Source: Diphasiastrum complanatum
Taxonomy: Eukaryota > Streptophyta > Lycopodiopsida > Lycopodiales > Lycopodiaceae
NCBI GenBank assembly: GCA_029204225.1
Contig: MU832174.1
Coordinates: forward strand, 19,559 to 83,558
Length of the DNA stretch: 64,000 nucleotides
Direction of reading: 5' to 3'
Positions 61,121-64,000 of this stretch are shown here, piece by piece. Both the position numbers and the translations under genes were made by a program. How positions within the stretch are numbered: position 1 is the first letter of the stretch; each line of letters opens with the position of its first letter. The notes under the pieces are model-generated. The model did not search any database. It was given only the letters and a program-made list of their open reading frames with translations, and was not told the DNA's origin.

Positions 61121-64000
61121 ACCGAGTTATTTTTTAATGTAAGGTCCTACGCAAAGGATACTATCCTAAGCATGCCAAAACAAGCAACCACAAAGGCTAC
61201 GGATGGTGGACAAACCAACCCAACCAAACCTAGATCGAACGGATCTAGCCCCCAAGCTATAGATCAATCTCTCAAAGAGAAATGAGGCATCATACTAGCA
61301 GCATACGGCTACTAGCACCAAAATCAATCATACACTAGTGAGAGCCCAATAGGTATACTTATACCCATCCAAGGCCCGTGACTCACTGATAGACCCATAC
61401 AAATCCACCATCATGAGTTTAGGCCTACAACCATTAACTATGACCTTATGCACATAAGGGCCCCAAATCCCTTATAGTCACAACTAACTTACGGGTTTTT
61501 GGTATACTGATCCCTAGCATGGACACGCTACCCAAGACCAGTCGTGAGCATGACATTCTTCTCTCCTTATTCAAGTTATGTCCTCAGAACTTAAAGCTAG
61601 GGAAATTCCTTCTTAAGCTCCCTTCCCATTCCAAGGAATCATCATCGTCCGTGCGACTCTTCTGTCGAACCAGATGCTTGGTAACTATACGATTTCTCAA
61701 TCGTTTAGTTCTTATATCTAAGATCTTTCCGGGTTCAAACCGAGACACACCCGATGATTCATCCAACAAGTCCAATTGGTCTCGAGAACCAAGATGCTCT
61801 TCTTCACGTAGACTCTTTTTGAGTCAGCTTGCGTGAAAAACCGGATGCATTTGAGTTCCTTCCGGGAGGTCCAACTGGTAAGTTAAGGATCCGATCTTTT
61901 AAAAGATCTAATACGGTCGTCTGTATCTAGGGGACAATTTGTAATGCTTGTCGGTACCCATTACACTAGAATCCTTCAGGATTCTAAAATACACCCAATC
62001 GTCCATTTGAAAGTCTCGAGGTATTCATTTCAGATTTGCATAATGCCGGTCCCTATCCTACACACTCGACATTTTCTCGTACAATCTGTAGCATTTCATG
62101 TATATCGTGTAGGAAATCCGCTACCCTCTGAAACTTGATTGTCCGAGTTTCTACCAAAATGAATGATCTAGGTTAAAAACCGTACATAAGCAAAAACGGG
62201 CTATAAAAGGTAGCCAAATGCTTTTTACAACTTGATCTCCATCAAGGATTGCTTCCTCTCCGACGAGATTACAATTAAAAATGCAGATATCATCTGATCT
62301 TTTGATCACGCAGGTAATTCTTCTCTTAAACGATCAAGTATAACTAGAATCTGAACTATGACTCGTCAATCATAATTCATCGGATTCTTGTCCTATACTC
62401 AATAAAAGAACGTGATAACCTAACATAGGCAACTACCAATAATCAGAAGAACTTTAAGCTCAGAGTCATCTCTAGTTTAGCAACTCTCCAGATTCCCAAG
62501 ACCATACTATATCATAAGAGTGCTCACAATTCTTAAAAGACACATGAGTTGTTCCAAAAAGTCCTTTCCATCTAGAAAGTTTCAGACTTTGCCAACTCAC
62601 ATACGGTGCCTATATAAGGATTATAATCCAAGCACACCCTTACTTTAGCCATGGCACAAAGTGTCATTCCAAAGTTAGGGTTCCTTTCTAGAATACATTC
62701 AGAATTTACTCTTAAGTTCTAATCTAGAATAACTTAAGATTCACTGGAACCTCATTACGTGAAGCTCCATCTTTTGTCTAACATCTGCTATCCAACTCTC
62801 CTTAGTCTTCCGGGATAACATTTCATCCTAGGTTTCAATTTAGATGATTTATTTTACAAAATCAAATTCGTTCCCAATGTTGTTCTTTTCTGGCTGCCCA
62901 AACAACTCTAAAATAGTGGTCATGCAATTTAGCAAAGACTTTCAGGATCGCCTTTCCACAACCGGTCATAAATTTTACATCTATGTGAGGGTTCTTGTTT
63001 TTAGGCCATTGCTCAGTATAAGATCAGCAGCCTTGGTGAGACTAGTGAAGGCACGAACCTGATGGGTACCTTCAGAAAGCAGGTACTACCAGCCTCACAT
63101 GAAGTACCATTAACATTACTCTAGGCTATTATTACTTCATTACGGGTCATATTTGAGTATGGCATTAGCTCCAGAAGGACATTAGGAGACATCAAGGTAC
63201 AACTAGAGACAAGTCATTCATGTCAATGTTTTCTAGAAGAAGACAGACACAAAGGAGAATCCCATAGATTTTTGACCAATATCATATGACATTATAGAAA
63301 GATAAGATTTCCTTTTCCTTGATTCGTCATGCTCCATATTGACTTTTATAGGATGTCCTGATCAGCATTGTGTTGCATATTAGTCACGGAGGAACCTTAC
63401 CTTAGAAAAGCAACTTTAAAAAAGGATCGAAAATCATAGTATGCAAACGAAATCATGCCTTATTTCTTCCTAGAGCCACATGAATGAAGGTGAAACCCAC
63501 CCTCGCTAACCTTACTTCTCGATCAAAAGGGGAAGTGCAATTATTTTGACGCGTGGGTGAATATGAGACCTCAAGATAACAGAGAGATCCATACCATAGA
63601 TCAACAAGCATTTAGAACACAATAAAAATCTTTCACCTACCATCTAGGCCCAAGACATTTCAACCAAAAAGAGAGAGGTACTCTGGGGAATTCGTGAAGT
63701 AAAATATTGATCATGCAGGTGTGCAGCAAACACTATTGATATTGTTCCTGATTAGGAGTGTGCATAGTTTTTCACAATTAAGTACAAATGAGGATGAGAT
63801 ATTATTGATAGAGTCAGTCATTTTGATTGATTTGATTGTGTTGTGAGGGCAGTATGGTACTTTGAAAAATTAAGTCTTAGTTTGTTGGAAACCTCTGTAC
63901 AAAACAGGAAGTACCAAAATATTAAAAAACAATGTTCAATTCTTTTGTTATTGGATTACACTAACAAAAATCTCGCATATCAATTCCAACATGCATAGCA
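61121..64000. other. Decayed gypsy-like and unclassified sequence
   Basis: One spot, near 62175-62215, reads CCGTACATAAGCAAAAACGGGCT and parallels the G2 integrase region near 42222, so at least part is an old minus-strand gypsy element. Elsewhere I find only short open frames and no LTR, tRNA or gene that I can support. Confidence 0.4.

Overview
This is a repeat-rich nuclear window from a streptophyte, probably a land plant with TE-rich introns; I cannot place it more exactly, and a fern, lycophyte, gymnosperm or bryophyte would all fit. The only cellular gene I recognise is MMS19, the HEAT-repeat scaffold of the cytosolic Fe-S targeting (CIA) complex. It lies on the minus strand. Seven phase-consistent exons run from 35704 down to 1223 and encode about 607 codons from the middle of the protein. 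The start and the end of the gene were not found in the window. One MMS19 intron (5875-34823) is about 28.9 kb long and is filled with nested retrotransposons.

Layout, left to right. 1-6.5 kb: the downstream MMS19 exons (1223-5874), foldback sequences and a MITE with 8-bp target duplications. 6.5-10.6 kb: a copia remnant and two decayed LINEs (E1, E2), E1 interrupted by a MITE that contains another element. 10.6-32.4 kb: an LTR of a small copia-like element (N0), split at an internal (CT)n tract by a head-to-tail pair of nearly identical LINEs, A and B. LINE A is itself broken by a 10.8-kb chimeric block (copia, antisense copia, gypsy integrase, an unidentified ORF region). LINE B is complete and apparently intact. 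32.4-34.5 kb: a deleted chromovirus copy (G1). 34.8-35.7 kb: three further MMS19 exons. 38.5-50.5 kb: another LTR split at a (CT)n tract by LINE C, which carries a complete young Ty3/gypsy chromovirus (G2) with 358-bp LTRs and a 5-bp target duplication. 51.5-56.6 kb: an antisense hAT transposase remnant split by a non-autonomous LTR element (N1), which itself carries a hAT-type MITE. 57-64 kb: scrambled LINE D pieces, a third chromovirus fragment (G3) and decayed gypsy-like sequence.

The most interesting system is the LINE group A/B/C/E. In every copy where the ORF1-ORF2 junction survives, ORF2 is in the same frame as ORF1 and separated from it by a single UAG. ORF2 has no AUG before the endonuclease catalytic core. 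The 16-17 codons after the UAG encode a similar peptide in all copies, and hairpins or pseudoknots can be drawn just downstream. This points to stop-codon readthrough producing an ORF1-ORF2 fusion, which is unusual for LINEs. The same elements have a coiled-coil/RRM-like ORF1 protein, PCNA-interacting (PIP) box motifs at the ORF2 C-terminus, and insertions at (CT)n tracts inside LTRs. Everything here was read by eye; no alignment, folding or database search was run.
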